Assembly: GCA_965229935.1 (NCBI GenBank)
Contig: CBDDKB010000002.1
Span: forward strand, 434,001 to 498,000
DNA: 64,000 nt
Direction: 5' to 3'
Origin: SPJN01 sp965229935
GTDB lineage: Bacteria; Pseudomonadota; Alphaproteobacteria; SPJN01
A program made the position numbers and the translations under genes. Below the pieces are notes generated by a model that was not told the DNA's origin, searched no databases, and saw nothing but the letters and a program-made list of their open reading frames with translations. Shown piece by piece: positions 6,605 through 14,260 of the stretch (position 1 is the first letter of the stretch; every line of letters starts with the position of its first letter).

Positions 6605-7513
6605 TTACGCGTTAGCTTTGCCAACCAGCTCGAACACTTTGCCGGTCTGCTCGCCGCCCATAAACAGGGGCTTGGCACCATCAAAGTTGGTGATCTCGTC
6701 CCACTTGGCTTCCACAGCTTCGGCTGAGATATCGGCCATCGCGATTGCCGTGCCGGGGGCTTCCATCAGCTGGGTTGCTGCGAAGAAGCCTGCGCCTGCG
6801 CACAGGATGGTGCCTGTCGGGGCATCTTCCTTGACCAGGTTCATGACGCCCGGCGTCACGAATTCCGGCTTCAGCATGGATTCTGCTTCCGGCGGCATCA
6901 GGTTTTCGGTCATGCGGGTAAAGGCAATCGGGGCCAATGCGTTTGTGCGGATATTGTCTTTCTGACCTTCCAGCTTCAACGTGTTCATCAGGCCGATAAC
7001 AGCCATCTTGGCGGCGCCATAGTTGGTCTGACCGAAGTTACCGTACAGACCTGAAGATGAGGTCGTCACAACGATACGGCCATATTGCTGTTCTTTCATG
7101 ATCGGCCAAACAGCTTTGGTCGGCAGCACGGTGCCCATCAGGTGAACTTCAACAACCAGACGGAAGTCTTCGATAGACACTTTGGCAAAGCTTTTGTCGC
7201 GCAGAATGCCCGCATTGTTGATCAGAATGTCGATGCGGCCAAATTCGTCCATTGTCTGCTGAACAAGGTTGGCAACGCCGGTTTCGTCGGTCACGGAAGA
7301 GCCGTTAGAGATGGCTTGGCCGCCACCGTCTACGATTTCTTTCACAACGGCATTGGCCATGTCTGACCCGCCGCCTGAACCGTCCATGGAACCGCCCAGA
7401 TCGTTTACAACGACTTTGGCGCCACGGCGGGCCAATTCCAGCGCATGTTGACGGCCCAAACCGCCACCGGCACCTGTCACAATTGCAACTTTACCATCAA
7501 AATTGATCGACAT
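6605..7513 (-). CDS. SDR, HSD17B4-type 3-hydroxyacyl-CoA dehydrogenase-like
   Basis: 302-residue short-chain dehydrogenase with cofactor motif TGAGGGLG (13-20), an extended VNDLGGSMDGSGGGSD loop, NNAG (99-102) and the triad Ser152-Tyr165-Lys169. The long loop after beta-strand 2 and the LMGTVLPTKAVWPIMKEQ region match the N-terminal (3R)-hydroxyacyl-CoA dehydrogenase domain of peroxisomal multifunctional enzyme type 2. NAD-dependent oxidation of a 3-hydroxyacyl-CoA is therefore the likely reaction. Aggag precedes the ATG by six bases. A repeat B element follows the stop codon closely. Confidence 0.85.
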   Translation of the reverse strand: MSINFDGKVAIVTGAGGGLGRQHALELARRGAKVVVNDLGGSMDGSGGGSDMANAVVKEIVDGGGQAISNGSSVTDETGVANLVQQTMDEFGRIDILINNAGILRDKSFAKVSIEDFRLVVEVHLMGTVLPTKAVWPIMKEQQYGRIVVTTSSSGLYGNFGQTNYGAAKMAVIGLMNTLKLEGQKDNIRTNALAPIAFTRMTENLMPPEAESMLKPEFVTPGVMNLVKEDAPTGTILCAGAGFFAATQLMEAPGTAIAMADISAEAVEAKWDEITNFDGAKPLFMGGEQTGKVFELVGKANA

Positions 7514-7691
7514 AATTGTCTCCTGTTCACATTGGTAAGTGATCTAAAATGATCCGTTTGGCAAACTGGGTGCGTAATCCCCATATGCCGGGTATTGAGT
7601 GCCGGAAAAATAGCCCGCAATACCGCTAAATCCGGCGCTATTACTGGCCCATATAGGGTCCAGAATCAAGGTTTAATAAGGCTGTTTGCTT

Positions 7692-7710
7692 GCCCCCGGG
7701 TAAAGGGGGC
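7692..7710 (+). promoter_or_regulatory. Leader hairpin before the GST gene
   Basis: Gccccc and ggggc arms form a 6-bp stem with loop gggtaaa, 26 bases before the GST start. There is no T-run. It could be a 5'-leader structure. Otherwise the 220-bp gap before the GST gene shows nothing I can assign. Confidence 0.35.
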
Positions 7711-7736
7711 GAAGTCCACCGCCGGGAGGAACAGAT

Positions 7737-8345
7737 ATGAAGCTTCACGAATTCGCCCTCGCCCCCAGTCCGCGCCGGGTACGTATGTTTTTGGCCGAAA
7801 AAGGCGTCGAAATTGAACGCGTCCCCATTGATATGCTGGGTGGGGCGCACAAATCCCCTGAATTTCTTGAAAAAAGCCCCTTGGCGCAGCTTCCGGTTTT
7901 GGAATTGGATGATGGCACCTTTCTGACCGAATCGATGGCGATATGTCGTTATGTTGAGGCGTTGCACCCCACGCCCAGTCTATTCGGTGCTGATGCCAAG
8001 GATATGGCGCTGATTGAAATGTGGAATCGCCGGGTTGAGTTTGGCGTATTTTTGCCGGCAGTAATGTTGTTCCGCCATACCAGCCCCCTACTTGCGGAAC
8101 TGCAAAATCAAGACGCAGATGCCGCGGCAGCCGAAAAGGCAAAATTGCTAGAGCGGCTGGCTTTCTTGGAGCAGGAACTGGAGGGCCGCGATTTTATCGC
8201 GCCGACGGGATTCTCCGTCGCTGATATCACGGCCTTTGCCGGACTGGATTTCACTCTGCATGGCGATTTTGAAATTCCTGCCGACATGGTGGCGGTCAGG
8301 CGCTGGTATGACGGGATGACGGCACGCCCTTCAGCAGATGCCTAG
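7737..8345 (+). CDS. Glutathione S-transferase family protein
   Basis: 202 residues. The N-terminal thioredoxin-like domain carries the SPRRVRMFLAEKG segment, in which Ser11 is the likely glutathione-activating residue, and LPVLELDDGTFLTESMAICRYVE, which holds the cis-Pro and the ESxAI glutathione-binding motif. The C-terminal helical domain ends with GFSVADITAFAGLDF, the usual N-capping Asp motif. The ribosome site gggagga is optimal. Likely roles are conjugation, isomerisation or detoxification; the substrate cannot be read from sequence. It stands alone between an SDR on the opposite strand and a transporter downstream. Confidence 0.88.
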   Translation: MKLHEFALAPSPRRVRMFLAEKGVEIERVPIDMLGGAHKSPEFLEKSPLAQLPVLELDDGTFLTESMAICRYVEALHPTPSLFGADAKDMALIEMWNRRVEFGVFLPAVMLFRHTSPLLAELQNQDADAAAAEKAKLLERLAFLEQELEGRDFIAPTGFSVADITAFAGLDFTLHGDFEIPADMVAVRRWYDGMTARPSADA

Positions 8346-8385
8346 CACCGCATCTGCTTGAGTTTGCAGCCAAGTTCTGGCTAAC

Positions 8386-8417
8386 TGCCCCTAACGAAAA
8401 AATTTACATTAGGGGCA
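8386..8417 (+). promoter_or_regulatory. Perfect inverted repeat masking the transporter ribosome site
   Basis: Tgcccctaa (8386-8394) and ttaggggca (8409-8417) are exact 9-bp complements with a 14-base A/T-rich spacer. The right arm contains the gggg ribosome-binding bases and ends three bases before the ATG. It may be a regulator-binding operator or an mRNA hairpin controlling translation of the sugar transporter. Confidence 0.55.
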
Positions 8418-8420
8418 GAT

Positions 8421-9794
8421 ATGGGGCAGGCAGCAAAGCTGACCAATGGGTTAATGGCGCGTTATGGCGCGCCGAATATATTCCTGTCATTGGCGGCATT
8501 TCCACTGGCGGTGCATCTGCCGACATTCTTTTCTAAATATCACGGTATCGCGTTCGGCACGGTGGGGACGCTGATCTTTCTATCGCGTTTGACAGATGTG
8601 GTAACCGACCCGTTGATCGGTACGTGGTCTGATAAGATGCGCAGCCGTTTTGGTCGCCGCAAGCCTTTCATCCTTGCCGGTGTGCCGCTATTCCTTATCG
8701 GCATTTGGTTTCTGTTCGTCCCGGTTGATGGCATGGTCACCGAAGGCTATGTACTGTTCTTTATCATCCTGCTTTATTTCTCCTATACGCTTGCGGACCT
8801 GCCCTATAAGGCATGGGGGGCTGAGCTGTCGCACAATTATGAAGAACGCAGCCGCGTCACAGGCTGGCGCGAAGGGTCCGGCCTTGCCGGGCTGATCATG
8901 GCGCTTGCCATTCCGGTTGTGGTTGATGTCCTCTTTCCCGCAGCAGAGGGGGAGGCGGCGATGCCGCGCTGGATGTTCGCCATTGCGGTTGTCACGGTGG
9001 TTGGCACGCCCTTTTTGTTTTTTATGACGCTTAAAACAGTGCCTGAACCAGCCCCAGATCAATTGGCGCAAAAACGCGTTAGTTGGGGGGAGGGGCTGCG
9101 TATCGTCTGGCAGAACAAGGCGTTTATGAAAATGCTGGTCGGGCTGATCGCGATTGTGATCGGCGGTACGATGACGGCGACCTTGGGTCTGCCGTTTGTG
9201 ACCAATGTGCTGGGACTGCCGGAAACCACCTATCCCTTTATCATTCTGGGTTATTATGCAGGGGCAACATTGTGTGTGCCGCTTTGGGTGAAGATGAGCG
9301 ATAGGATCGGCAAGCATAAAGCGGTTGTTGTCGCGTTGGCGTGGCTGTCTTTGTGGAGCGCGCCGATCCCCTTTTTACCCGAAGGGGCCACAACCCTGTT
9401 CATGGTGTGCATGATCTTGAAGGGGACAACCGTGGGTGCCTTGGCATTATTGCCGCCCAGTATGGGGGCTGACATTATCGACCATGATACGGTCCAAACG
9501 GGGGAGCAACGGTCGGGCCTTTACTTCTCGCTTTGGGGGATGGTCTATAAACTATCAGTTGCCATCGGTGTGTTGTTGGCAACGACGATCCCTGCCAGCT
9601 TTGGCTTTAACCCTGCGCTTGAGCACAATAGTGGGGAGGCGATGTTTGCCGTCGCGCTTTGTTATTCGCTTGGCCCGGCATTAATCGCATTGTTGGCACT
9701 GCCATCAATCTGGACTTTTCCGATTACCCGCGAAGTGCAACAAGGTTTGCGTGCCCAAATTGAAGATGGTGCCGACGTCAGACCCGTGGTGTAA
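8421..9794 (+). CDS. GPH-family (MelB-like) sugar:cation symporter
   Basis: 457-residue major-facilitator protein with about 12 membrane segments. The signature DVVTDPLIGTWSDKMRSRFG and GRRKPF (about 54-76) belongs to the glycoside-pentoside-hexuronide:cation family, whose Asp residues in helices 2 and 4 coordinate Na+ or H+. A second conserved loop, GEQRSGLYFSLWGMVYK, lies in the C-terminal half. No glycosidase is adjacent, so the substrate is open. The start codon is preceded by the 9-bp inverted repeat noted above. The 3' end overlaps the convergent luciferase-like gene by 17 bp. Confidence 0.88.
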   Translation: MGQAAKLTNGLMARYGAPNIFLSLAAFPLAVHLPTFFSKYHGIAFGTVGTLIFLSRLTDVVTDPLIGTWSDKMRSRFGRRKPFILAGVPLFLIGIWFLFVPVDGMVTEGYVLFFIILLYFSYTLADLPYKAWGAELSHNYEERSRVTGWREGSGLAGLIMALAIPVVVDVLFPAAEGEAAMPRWMFAIAVVTVVGTPFLFFMTLKTVPEPAPDQLAQKRVSWGEGLRIVWQNKAFMKMLVGLIAIVIGGTMTATLGLPFVTNVLGLPETTYPFIILGYYAGATLCVPLWVKMSDRIGKHKAVVVALAWLSLWSAPIPFLPEGATTLFMVCMILKGTTVGALALLPPSMGADIIDHDTVQTGEQRSGLYFSLWGMVYKLSVAIGVLLATTIPASFGFNPALEHNSGEAMFAVALCYSLGPALIALLALPSIWTFPITREVQQGLRAQIEDGADVRPVV

Positions 9795-10794
9795 GCCCGT
9801 ACGCGTCCGCCAATAATTCGTAGGAGCGGCGGCGCACCTGATGGTCATAGGTGATGGTGACAATGATCATTTCATCAAGCCCGTAAAGCGTCGCCATGTT
9901 ATCAAGCCGTGCCTTGACTTGTTCGGGTGTGCCGACAATGCCGCGCTGTTCAATCTGCTCAAGCATGGCGTTCTGTTCAGGTGTCAGCGTCCGTGCGTCC
10001 ACCGCAGCGGGGGAGGGGAAGGGCCCGCCCTTGCCGCTTAAAAAATCCAGCACCCAAATATTGCGGATGCGGGCTTCACGTGCGGCGGCGTCTTCATCAT
10101 CGCAGGCAAGCGCGAAAATCCCCATCGCCACATAGGGTTCTGACAGTGTGGCGGATGGTTTGAAATTCGCGCGGTAAAAATCAACGGCCTCGCGTGCCTG
10201 TTCGGGGCTGATGAAATGAGCTTGCGCAAAGGGCAACCCCAAATGCGCTGCGATTGACGCCGATGACGCGCCGGAGCCAAGCATCCATGCCTCAGGCGCG
10301 GTTTGGGGGATCGGCGTTGCGTAAATGCCGTGAAACGGATGATCCTCAGGAAAGCCATTCTTGAAATAGTCGAGCGTTAGTTGGACCTGCGCGGGAAACG
10401 CGTCGAGCGAGAATTTTTTTGGTCCTGCTTGCAAGGCTGCGGTGGTGCGTTCGTCTGCGCCGGGCGCACGACCTATCCCAAGATCAATGCGGCCGGGATA
10501 AAGGCTTTCCAGCATGTGGAAGTTTTCAGCGACTTTCAGCGGGCTGTAATGGGTCATCATCACCCCGCCTGAACCAATACGGATCCCGTCTGTGATGCTG
10601 GCAAGCCGCCCCATCAACACTTCTGGGGTGGAGCCTGCGAAACTGCGGCTATTGTGATGTTCTGCCACCCAATAACGGTGGTATCCTAACCGATCGGTTA
10701 GCTGCGCCAGATCTTGCGTGTTCGCCAAGGCATCAGCATAGGTGCTGTCGATGGTCAGCGGGCTTTGGTCCAAGACTGAAAGTTTTATGGTCAT
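9778..10794 (-). CDS. LLM-class flavin-dependent monooxygenase (MsnO8-like)
   Basis: 338-residue luciferase-like monooxygenase, a TIM barrel that uses reduced flavin and O2. Family marks are the N-terminal LSVLDQSP, RYWVAEHHN (about 52-60), IRIGSGGVMMTHYSPLKVAE, LGIGRAPGAD and the C-terminal GTPEQVKARLD. The start is set at ATG 10794, after ggggggacgagt. Upstream in-frame codons would run through a repeat B element and are rejected. The transcript converges on the transporter. Substrate and function unknown; relatives oxidise a wide range of small molecules. Confidence 0.88.
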   Translation of the reverse strand: MTIKLSVLDQSPLTIDSTYADALANTQDLAQLTDRLGYHRYWVAEHHNSRSFAGSTPEVLMGRLASITDGIRIGSGGVMMTHYSPLKVAENFHMLESLYPGRIDLGIGRAPGADERTTAALQAGPKKFSLDAFPAQVQLTLDYFKNGFPEDHPFHGIYATPIPQTAPEAWMLGSGASSASIAAHLGLPFAQAHFISPEQAREAVDFYRANFKPSATLSEPYVAMGIFALACDDEDAAAREARIRNIWVLDFLSGKGGPFPSPAAVDARTLTPEQNAMLEQIEQRGIVGTPEQVKARLDNMATLYGLDEMIIVTITYDHQVRRRSYELLADAYGLTPRV

Positions 10795-10816
10795 ACTCGT
10801 CCCCCCGGGGACTTTA

Positions 10817-10865
10817 AGCGACCGCCAGCAAAAGTGGGAACCGGTTTTGCGTCCGGCGGCGCGCC
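10817..10865 (-). repeat. Repeat B, copy 2
   Basis: Minus-oriented copy: agcgaccgcc end, gcaaaa/ttttgc arms, and ggcggcgcgcc end. Its central loop is longer and more diverged than in the other copies. It lies 22 bp upstream of the monooxygenase start. Confidence 0.7.
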
Positions 10866-10873
10866 AAGAATAA

Positions 10874-10978
10874 AATCCGGGGTCCATTAAAGCGGTTGCG
10901 AATTCTCTATGGATACCGGATAGCTGGTTTTTCTGATCAAATCAAAGATTTGAACAAAAATCGCTTCCGGTATGACGA
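10874..10978 (+). repeat. Repeat A copy, diverged
   Basis: Starts with atccggggtccatt, has the agcggttg linker, then a long hairpin with ataccgga/tccggtat arms and ends in gacg. It is the most degenerate of the A copies and lies next to repeat B copy 2. Confidence 0.6.
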
Positions 10979-10992
10979 GCGGATTTTCCGCC

Positions 10993-11541
10993 CTAATTCA
11001 TGTTCTTGGGGGCTTTCAACTTTTTAACAATGCCGGAAAAAGACAGAAGTGTGCGTTCTTCGCCATTATCTTCGTCAAAGATACGCCCTTGCACAAACAC
11101 AAGCCCGCGCGTTGCCTTCATTACCTGTCCGTCAGCGTAGATCATCCGGCCTTTTGGCGCAGCTGCGGTGAAATCGCCTGATAGGTTCAGCGTCACGGAC
11201 GGGCCGTTCAGATGCTCCCCCCCGATATTGAACAGGGCCGTGTCGGCAAAGGTCATAAGCAAGCCGCCATGCAAAAAGCCGCCGCCGTTCAAATGTTTTT
11301 CTTCGGCGTAAAAGGCGGTCAGGCTGGTGCCGTCTTCGCGCACCTTATAGCCGAAGGGGCCCGCCAAATCTTCATAAGGGTCCATGCCCGGATGACAGAA
11401 ATAGCCTTTCAACGGCCCTTCGGTAATCTCGGCCTTGGCCGCTTCCCACGGCCATTCAGCGTCAGGCTGCACCAGCTTGAATTTCAGGGACTTGTCTACA
11501 AAGGTCATGTCAGGCTTTTTAAAGCCGGGTTGATCAGCCAT
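10993..11541 (-). CDS. PaaI-type hotdog thioesterase
   Basis: 182 residues. The hotdog signature HLNGGGFLHGGLLMTFADTAL (about 86-106) contains the HGG loop and the catalytic Asp of the PaaI/4HBT superfamily, which hydrolyses acyl- or aryl-CoA thioesters. The roughly 60-residue N-terminal extension (WPWEAAKAEI, GPLKGYFCHPG) is longer than in minimal PaaI and matches a subgroup often annotated simply as PaaI-family. No strong ribosome site is visible. The location among acyl-CoA dehydrogenase genes fits release of CoA from dead-end acyl-CoAs. Confidence 0.83.
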   Translation of the reverse strand: MADQPGFKKPDMTFVDKSLKFKLVQPDAEWPWEAAKAEITEGPLKGYFCHPGMDPYEDLAGPFGYKVREDGTSLTAFYAEEKHLNGGGFLHGGLLMTFADTALFNIGGEHLNGPSVTLNLSGDFTAAAPKGRMIYADGQVMKATRGLVFVQGRIFDEDNGEERTLLSFSGIVKKLKAPKNMN

Positions 11542-11642
11542 GGTCGGTCTCGCTTAACAGTCAAATATCGTAGGCGCGGGTATAGCTGATCGATCCGGCG
11601 AATCTAATCGGACATTTTGTGTCATGCTTCGATTGTTGGTCA

Positions 11643-11698
11643 CCCTAAATGCGTAGTCCGGCTTTTATAACCAAACAGGGGCGAAACCGCATTTAGGG
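11643..11698 (-). repeat. Repeat C, copy 2
   Basis: On the minus strand: ccctaaatgcg, a 34-base core from gtttcgcccctg to aagccggacta, then cgcatttaggg. The core differs from copy 1 at two positions, while the stem differs at four. All four changes are compensated in the other arm, so both stems stay perfectly paired. It follows the acyl-CoA dehydrogenase stop by 12 bases. Confidence 0.85.
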
Positions 11699-11710
11699 AT
11701 GACTATTATC

Positions 11711-12871
11711 TTACCTTCTTTGATCAAACCGACGACCAACCATGGCGGCGGCGATGTTCACCTTCTGAATATCGACCGCGCCGCCCGCAATGCCCCAGCC
11801 CCAGCTATCACGCAGGCGCCGCTCCATGGGGTATTGCTTGGAATAGCCGTAACCACCCATCAATTGCACCGCCGCACCGCAGACTTCGCGCGCCATTTCG
11901 TTTGAGAAACATTTGCCAAGCGATGAATCAAAGATTGAGGGGAGGCCATCTGTGGCATTCACAGCCGCGCGATGGATCAACAGGCGCGCCGCCTCCACCC
12001 GCATGGCCATTTCTGCAATCTTGATTTGCACTGCCTGAAACTCGATCAGGTTTTTGCCGAACTGTTCGCGTTCCTGCACATAATCAAGCACATCATCAAG
12101 CGCGCCTGATGCCTGCCCCAGCGCCATCGTAGCATTGCCGCATCGTTCGATATCGAACGCTTCCATCAGCTTTTTAAAGCCGCCCGCTGGCACAATCATA
12201 TTGCCAACGGGTACGGTGCAGTCATCAAAATATATGTCTGCAGAGGGGACGCCGCGAAAGCCCATCAGCTCCTCATTCTCGCCAAAGCTGATGCCCGGCG
12301 TGTCTTTGCTGACCAAAACCGCACCAATACCTTTGGGGCCGGGGTCATCGGACAGGCGGCAATAGACGACATAATAATCGGAATGCCCGCCGCCTGAGCA
12401 CCAGCGCTTTGTCCCGTTCAGGGTGATCGTGTCCCCGTCAATAACAGCGCGGGTTTTAAGGTCGGTCAGCGCGGTGCCGGCGCTTGGCTCGGACATAGAC
12501 ACGGCAACGATAGCCTCGCCCGCCGTAACTTGCGGGATGATTTCATGTTTCAGCGCGTCGGGCGCAAAATGTTCAATGGCGCGCACGGGGCCGACATTCG
12601 CCTCAAAAATCGGGAAGGCAACGGCAGAGCTGATTTTGGCAAATTCTTCCAAAACCAACAGTGCCTCAAGATTCCCGAGGCCAAGCCCGCCATACTCTTC
12701 GGCAATGTTGATGCCCAAAAAGCCCATCTCCGCATAGCGCTTTAACCATGCCTTGGGGACGGGCTTTGCATCGCGCTCAAGTTCAGCGGCAAGGTCAGGC
12801 AATTCGTTCTGGGCGAATTGGCGCGCAGCATCCTGCAGGGCACGTTGATCGTCGGTCAATTGGAAGTCCAT
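11711..12871 (-). CDS. Acyl-CoA dehydrogenase with catalytic Glu on helix G
   Basis: 386 residues with all three acyl-CoA dehydrogenase domains: N-terminal helical, central beta with SMSEPSAGTALTDLKT, and C-terminal helical with QLMGGYGYSKQYPMERRLRD. The usual YEG catalytic site near the end reads IAGGAVDIQ, without Glu. Glu242 in FDIERCGNA lies at the alternative position used by isovaleryl-CoA dehydrogenase and could be the base. Aggag precedes the ATG. The gene is divergent from another acyl-CoA dehydrogenase 102 bp away, suggesting shared control. Confidence 0.9.
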   Translation of the reverse strand: MDFQLTDDQRALQDAARQFAQNELPDLAAELERDAKPVPKAWLKRYAEMGFLGINIAEEYGGLGLGNLEALLVLEEFAKISSAVAFPIFEANVGPVRAIEHFAPDALKHEIIPQVTAGEAIVAVSMSEPSAGTALTDLKTRAVIDGDTITLNGTKRWCSGGGHSDYYVVYCRLSDDPGPKGIGAVLVSKDTPGISFGENEELMGFRGVPSADIYFDDCTVPVGNMIVPAGGFKKLMEAFDIERCGNATMALGQASGALDDVLDYVQEREQFGKNLIEFQAVQIKIAEMAMRVEAARLLIHRAAVNATDGLPSIFDSSLGKCFSNEMAREVCGAAVQLMGGYGYSKQYPMERRLRDSWGWGIAGGAVDIQKVNIAAAMVGRRFDQRR

Positions 12872-12973
12872 AATGGTCTCCTTAAATTCTTAATGATTGC
12901 AATTGGCGCGGACCTTAGGGCATGTTGCCCCCCTATTAAAAGACGGATTTTCGAAAAAGACTGAGAGGTTCCA

Positions 12974-14128
12974 ATGGCGCTTGATCTTGAAACGCGTGGC
13001 CAACTGCTCGACACCATTCGGCGCTTTGTGCGTGAACGGCTGGTGCCGCTGGAAGCCAAAGTGGCAGAGGATGATGAGGTTCCCGCCGAAATCGTACAGG
13101 AAATGCGGGAATTGGGCCTGTTCGGCCTAAGCATTGATCCTGAACATGGCGGCCTTGGCCTCAATATGGAAGAAGAATGCCTGGTCGGGTTGGAGCTTGG
13201 CTGGACATCACCTGCCTTCCGCTCCGTCTTCGGGACGAATGTGGGCATCGGCTCCCAAGGGTTGATCATGGATGGGCGCGAGGATCAAAAGGCCCATTGG
13301 CTGCCTCTATTGGCGTCGGGCGAAAAGATTGCGAGCTTTGCCCTGACAGAGCCTGAGGCCGGGTCAGATGCAGGTTCTGTCCGCACAACGGCAATTCGCG
13401 ATGGTGATCATTATATTATGAACGGCACCAAACGCTTTATCACTAATGCGGATAAGGCCAGCGTCTTTACCGTTATGGCGCGGACCAATCCTGACATTAA
13501 GGGTGCAGCCGGCATTTCAGCCTTTTTCGTGCCGGTCGAAACCCCCGGCGTGTCGGTGGGGCAGCCTGAAAAGAAAATGGGCCAGCATGGCGCCCATGTG
13601 TGCGACGTGATCTTTGAAGATGCGAAAGTCCCCGCTGAATGTTTGATCGGCGATCAGGAAGGCGTTGGTTTTAAAACCGCGATGAAGGTGCTTGATCGTG
13701 GTCGGTTGCATATTTCTTCAGTCTGCACAGGTGTTGCAGAACGGCTGATCGATGAGATGACCCGCTATGCTGCCGAACGCAAGCAGTTCGGACAGGCTAT
13801 TGGCGACTTTCAGCTTATTCAGGCCATGTTGGCCGATTCGAAGATGGAGGCCTATGCCGCCCGCTGCATGATCCTTGATGCTGCGAAAAAGCGGGATGCG
13901 GGTGAAAATGTCAGCGTCGAAGGGTCATGCTGCAAGCTGTTTGCCTCAGAAATGGTGGGGCGTGTGGCTGACCGTGCGGTGCAGGTATTTGGCGGTGCAG
14001 GCTATATCGCAGACTTTGGTATTGAACGCTTTTATCGTGATGTGCGGCTGTTCCGCATTTATGAAGGAACCAGTCAGGTGCAACAGACCATTATCGGCAA
14101 GGCAATGTTGCGCGCCGTGCGAGATTAA
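12974..14128 (+). CDS. Acyl-CoA dehydrogenase, canonical type
   Basis: 384 residues. Unlike its neighbours it has the textbook C-terminal active site IYEGTSQVQQ, with Glu364 as catalytic base. FALTEPEAGSDAG is the flavin/substrate segment and MNGTKRFITNA the following loop. The QVFGGAGYIADFGIERFYRDV stretch (split by the fold) is typical of short/medium-chain enzymes. ETF is the expected electron acceptor. Agaggttcc precedes the ATG. Divergent from the previous gene and followed by a good terminator, so it is likely monocistronic. Confidence 0.92.
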   Translation: MALDLETRGQLLDTIRRFVRERLVPLEAKVAEDDEVPAEIVQEMRELGLFGLSIDPEHGGLGLNMEEECLVGLELGWTSPAFRSVFGTNVGIGSQGLIMDGREDQKAHWLPLLASGEKIASFALTEPEAGSDAGSVRTTAIRDGDHYIMNGTKRFITNADKASVFTVMARTNPDIKGAAGISAFFVPVETPGVSVGQPEKKMGQHGAHVCDVIFEDAKVPAECLIGDQEGVGFKTAMKVLDRGRLHISSVCTGVAERLIDEMTRYAAERKQFGQAIGDFQLIQAMLADSKMEAYAARCMILDAAKKRDAGENVSVEGSCCKLFASEMVGRVADRAVQVFGGAGYIADFGIERFYRDVRLFRIYEGTSQVQQTIIGKAMLRAVRD

Positions 14129-14167
14129 CCCCAATATCTCAAAAAAATGCAATAAAGATCACAATTT

Positions 14168-14193
14168 AGGCCCTCTATGAGGGCCTTCTTTGT
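14168..14193 (+). terminator. Intrinsic terminator after acyl-CoA dehydrogenase
   Basis: An 8-bp perfect stem aggccctc/gagggcct with loop tat (14168-14186), followed by tctttgtt. It separates the acyl-CoA dehydrogenase from the redox operon. Confidence 0.9.
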
Positions 14194-14221
14194 TGACAGG
14201 CCCCCCGCTTGTTTTTAGCCT
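14193..14221 (+). promoter_or_regulatory. Likely promoter of the redox operon
   Basis: A perfect ttgaca (14193-14198) is followed after 17 bp by tagcct (14216-14221), a weak -10. It sits directly after the terminator and 40 bp before the GTG start of the flavoprotein. The weak -10 suggests an activator, but none is visible nearby. Confidence 0.45.
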
Positions 14222-14260
14222 TTCTGATAGGGCGGACATATAGGGTAAGAGGGCGGAAGC

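Noticed and set aside
9778..9794. Frameshift joining the transporter and monooxygenase genes
   Set aside because: The genes are convergent on opposite strands; the 17-bp overlap is simply shared 3' ends.
12872..12973. Clear sigma-70 promoter between the divergent acyl-CoA dehydrogenases
   Set aside because: No -35/-10 pair with acceptable match and spacing could be picked by eye, although a promoter must exist there.
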